Part shown: positions 4,624 to 6,847 of the stretch, in pieces
Layout: each line of letters opens with the position of its first letter
How positions within the stretch are numbered: the stretch's first letter is position 1
Assembly: GCA_021159955.1 (NCBI GenBank)
Contig: JAGHDJ010000103.1
Location: 1 to 6,847 of the forward strand
Reading direction: 5' to 3'
Origin: Dehalococcoidia bacterium
GTDB taxonomy: Bacteria; Chloroflexota; Dehalococcoidia; UBA2247
Length of the DNA stretch: 6,847 bases
Notes under the pieces: generated by a model
Databases searched by the model: none
What the model was told of the DNA's origin: nothing
What the model saw: only the letters and a program-made list of their open reading frames with translations
Translations under genes and position numbers: made by a program

Positions 4624-6216
4624 ATGAATTTACAGCGACCGAACTCAAATGAAGCCACCAGAACCACTAACCGCTCTAAAAGCGTAGTGCCTATGAGCGG
4701 GCTTTGCACTCGTTGTGTCGAGGGCTGCACTGGAAACTGTGAGGTCTTCAAGTCCAGCTTCCGTAGCAGGGAAGTACTTTATCCTGGTCCCTTCGGTGAT
4801 GTTACCGCCGGAGGCGATAAGGATTATCCTGTTGATTACTCGCATTTCAATATCCAGGGGTATGCCTTTAGTGCTAAAGGATTGCCCGATGGTGTTGTTG
4901 GTGATTCTGATTCGGCTATTTTCCCGGTGGTGAATACCGAGTCTGAGTATGGATGGGATAGGAAAGTCAGGATGAAGGTTCCTATCTTCACTGGTGCGCT
5001 GGGTTCTACGGAGATAGCCCGTAAGAATTGGGAGAGTTTCGCCATCGGCGCTGCCATCAGTGGGATTACTATTGTCTGCGGTGAAAACGTTTGCGGTATT
5101 GACCCCAAGCTTGAGCGTGGTTCAAATGGCAAGGTCGTTTCAGCCCCGGATATGGACCGTCGTATCAATATATATCGGCGCTACCACCAGGGTTATGGTG
5201 AAATTTTGGTCCAGATGAACGTAGAGGATACCAGATTGGGTGTTGCTGAATATGTCAGCAAGAAACATGGGCTGGACACCATAGAATTGAAATGGGGGCA
5301 GGGTGCGAAATGTATTGGCGGGGAGATAAAGGTTAGCAGTCTGGAACGTGCATTAGAGCTCCAGAAACGAGGTTATATCGTTACTCCCGACCCTTCAAAC
5401 CCCATTAGTCAGGCAGCTTTCAAAGATGGCTCGATTAAGGAGTTTGAGCGTCACAGTCGGCTTGGTTTTATTGATGAGGAAGGCTTCTATGCTGAGGTTA
5501 AGCGCTTGAGGGATTTAGGGTTCAAGCGTATTACCTTAAAAACTGGCGCTTATGGTCTGCGTGAACTAGCTATGGCTATCAAGTGGAGCTCAAGGGCTAA
5601 AATTGACCTGCTTACGATAGATGGCGCTCCCGGCGGAACTGGAATGAGTCCCTGGCGGATGATGGAAGAATGGGGTATGCCTAGTCTCTACCTGCATGCG
5701 GCAGCTCGTGAATTTTGCCAGAAGCTGGCCGACAGGGGTGAACGAGCCCCTGATTTAGCCTTTGCAGGCGGATTCAGCAGTGAAGATGGTGTATTCAAAG
5801 CCCTTGCTCTTGGAGCGCCTTTTACCAAAGCCGTGTGTATGGGGCGAGCTTTGATGATTCCTGGTATGGTTGGCAAGAGTATTCAGCAGTGGCTCAAGAA
5901 TGATAAGTTACCTAGGACTGTCAGCAGCTTTGGCTCAACCGCGGAAGAGATATTTGTCTGCTATCAGGATGTTAAGGATATAGTGGGCGCTGATGAGATG
6001 AAGAATATTCCCCTGGGGGCAGTTGGTCTCTATAGTTACAGCGAAAAGATTAGGGTGGGGTTGCAGCAGTTGATGGCGGGTTCCAGGTGCTTCAGCACTC
6101 CTGCAATCAGACGCAGTGACCTTATGTCGCTGACTGAGGAATGTGCCAAAGTTACAGGAATACCCTATCTTATGGATGCCTACAGAGAAGAGGCAATGAA
6201 GGTTCTGGAAAGCTAG
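4624..6216 (+). CDS. FMN-binding glutamate synthase-family protein with N-terminal Cys4 motif
   Basis: A 530-residue protein covering the TIM-barrel synthase domain of glutamate synthase (archaeal GltB2-like). Family signatures: IELKWGQGAKCIGGEI (220-235), the equivalent of the KxGQGAKPG loop; LLTIDGAPGGTGMSP (329-343), the FMN/substrate loop usually DGGEGGTGAAP; and LAFAGGFSSEDGVFKALALGA (378-398), the phosphate-binding end of the barrel. There is no N-terminal glutaminase domain and no C-terminal GXGXG domain, and the usual Cx5Cx4C 3Fe-4S motif is not found. Instead C28, C31, C35 and C39 form an N-terminal CxxCx3Cx3C cluster that may bind Fe-S or zinc. Reductive amination of 2-oxoglutarate is the family role, but the amide donor, electron donor and even substrate are unproven here. 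ATG 4624 is the first possible start after an in-frame TAG; its Shine-Dalgarno site is weak (GGAAGAGAG, 14 nt away), and M24 is an alternative that keeps all cysteines. It follows nrpR by 154 bp. Confidence 0.85.
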   Translation: MNLQRPNSNEATRTTNRSKSVVPMSGLCTRCVEGCTGNCEVFKSSFRSREVLYPGPFGDVTAGGDKDYPVDYSHFNIQGYAFSAKGLPDGVVGDSDSAIFPVVNTESEYGWDRKVRMKVPIFTGALGSTEIARKNWESFAIGAAISGITIVCGENVCGIDPKLERGSNGKVVSAPDMDRRINIYRRYHQGYGEILVQMNVEDTRLGVAEYVSKKHGLDTIELKWGQGAKCIGGEIKVSSLERALELQKRGYIVTPDPSNPISQAAFKDGSIKEFERHSRLGFIDEEGFYAEVKRLRDLGFKRITLKTGAYGLRELAMAIKWSSRAKIDLLTIDGAPGGTGMSPWRMMEEWGMPSLYLHAAAREFCQKLADRGERAPDLAFAGGFSSEDGVFKALALGAPFTKAVCMGRALMIPGMVGKSIQQWLKNDKLPRTVSSFGSTAEEIFVCYQDVKDIVGADEMKNIPLGAVGLYSYSEKIRVGLQQLMAGSRCFSTPAIRRSDLMSLTEECAKVTGIPYLMDAYREEAMKVLES

Positions 6217-6240
6217 GACTGAAACTTTTGGTTAGACTGC

Positions 6241-6271
6241 AAAAAGGCTTCGATATTTCGAAGCCTTTTTT
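6241..6271. terminator. strong intrinsic terminator, probably bidirectional
   Basis: GGCTTCGA (6246-6253), loop TATT, TCGAAGCC (6258-6265) is a perfect 8-bp stem flanked by A5 on the left and T6 on the right. It works as a hairpin with T-tract in both directions, closing the glutamate synthase gene from the left and serving the convergent methyltransferase gene from the right. Confidence 0.9.
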
Positions 6272-6409
6272 CGTTGATATGGGATAGAGGTTATTATGTT
6301 GTGAACTCTAACTTGAATAGTGGTATCCTTCGTGGGAGGGTAGGTCATCATGAATACCATTCTAAACAGGAAAGACTGATAACAAAAAACAATTGGATTA
6401 CTGAAGAAT

Positions 6410-6847
6410 CTATAATAGTTTAAGTGGAATTTGTTTGGTGGTTGAACTATTCTTGCTTTGTCTGAACCTGCCAGTGTATCTGCCATTCTGTTTTCTATCC
6501 GAAAAAGTCTCCGATACCTTGTGTTTCTCCACTTCTTCCAATAGAGCTATGTTTTCGCTTTCGTAGTTTAGGACTCTTTTTTTGGCATGGTCTATATATT
6601 CTTCCGAAATATCAATACCTATAAAATCATGCCCTAGTAGTTTTGCGGCAACTAAAGTAGTTCCACTACCACAATATGGGTCAATTATTAATCCGTTGTT
6701 TTCATCCATTACCGAATATATTGCCCTCGTAGGAAGCGCAATCGGGAAGGGAGCAGGATGTGAATTTACCCGTTCTGGGGGAAACCTCCAAATTGAAGTT
6801 AGCAAAGCATGTTTAGATTTTAGTTCCTTACCTATAAAATGATTACC
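6410..6847 (-). CDS. C-terminal part of a DNA methyltransferase (N4/N6 amino type), cut by the window edge
   Basis: The minus-strand frame is open from the right edge of the window to a TAG at 6410, giving the last 145 residues of a cytoplasmic SAM-dependent DNA methyltransferase. Visible motifs: TSIWRFPPERVNSHPAPFP with the HPAPFP segment, then IIDPYCGSGTTLVAAKLLG, motif I (DPxxGSGTT) that binds SAM, and FIGIDISEEYIDHAKKRV, the acidic motif II. Motif I near the C-terminus indicates the permuted beta-type order, so the catalytic (D/N/S)PP(Y/W) motif should lie outside the window; recognition sequence and methylated base cannot be told. A TTG at 6805 could be mistaken for a start, but the frame and family homology continue upstream. 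About 50 residues after motif II are polar and lysine-rich. The stretch is more AT-rich than the neighbouring genes, as is common for mobile restriction-modification genes. No restriction enzyme is visible. Confidence 0.85.
   Translation of the reverse strand, partial: GNHFIGKELKSKHALLTSIWRFPPERVNSHPAPFPIALPTRAIYSVMDENNGLIIDPYCGSGTTLVAAKLLGHDFIGIDISEEYIDHAKKRVLNYESENIALLEEVEKHKVSETFSDRKQNGRYTGRFRQSKNSSTTKQIPLKLL

Noticed and set aside
6232..6486. 84-residue minus-strand ORF after the methyltransferase
   Set aside because: It overlaps the methyltransferase end in another frame and reads through the terminator hairpin; composition is that of AT-rich non-coding DNA.

Overview
The window looks like chromosome from a mid-GC anaerobic bacterium, most likely a Dehalococcoidia-type Chloroflexota or a similar lineage. 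This is an inference from gene content: an archaeal-type dUTPase, an NrpR (DUF128) regulator and an FMN-type glutamate synthase occur beside ordinary bacterial signals (sigma-70-like promoters, purine-rich Shine-Dalgarno sites, a hairpin-plus-T-tract terminator). No rRNA, tRNA or CRISPR array is seen.

Layout. Positions 1-47 hold the first codons of a minus-strand gene that leaves the window. Positions 48-317 are a non-coding block of nested inverted repeats of the dispersed intergenic-repeat type. Positions 318-1676 are a minus-strand pair: an archaeal-type dUTP diphosphatase followed, three bases after its stop, by a RecB/Cas4-like PD-(D/E)XK nuclease with four iron-sulfur cysteines. Their putative promoter is covered by a perfect 8+8 bp palindrome. 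Diverging from it is a plus-strand FmdB-type zinc-ribbon gene (1873-2166) with its own good promoter. The next 306 bp carry only two doubtful minus-strand ORFs. An MscS-type mechanosensitive channel follows at 2473-3312.

Positions 3313-6271 look like a nitrogen-assimilation unit: an NrpR-type repressor with one winged helix and one sensor domain (3474-4469), then a 530-residue FMN-binding glutamate synthase-family enzyme (4624-6216) ending at a strong, probably bidirectional terminator (6241-6271). Both genes have a possible promoter with a dyad at or just after the expected transcription start, so the repressor may control itself and the enzyme.

Positions 6410-6847 are the C-terminal part of a DNA methyltransferase on the minus strand, cut by the window edge and visibly more AT-rich than the rest, as expected for an accessory gene.

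No clearly new multi-gene system is visible. The most interesting points are the bacterial NrpR/glutamate synthase pair with candidate operators, the unusual cysteine pattern of that synthase, the palindrome over the dUTPase/nuclease promoter, and the structured repeat cluster at the left end.
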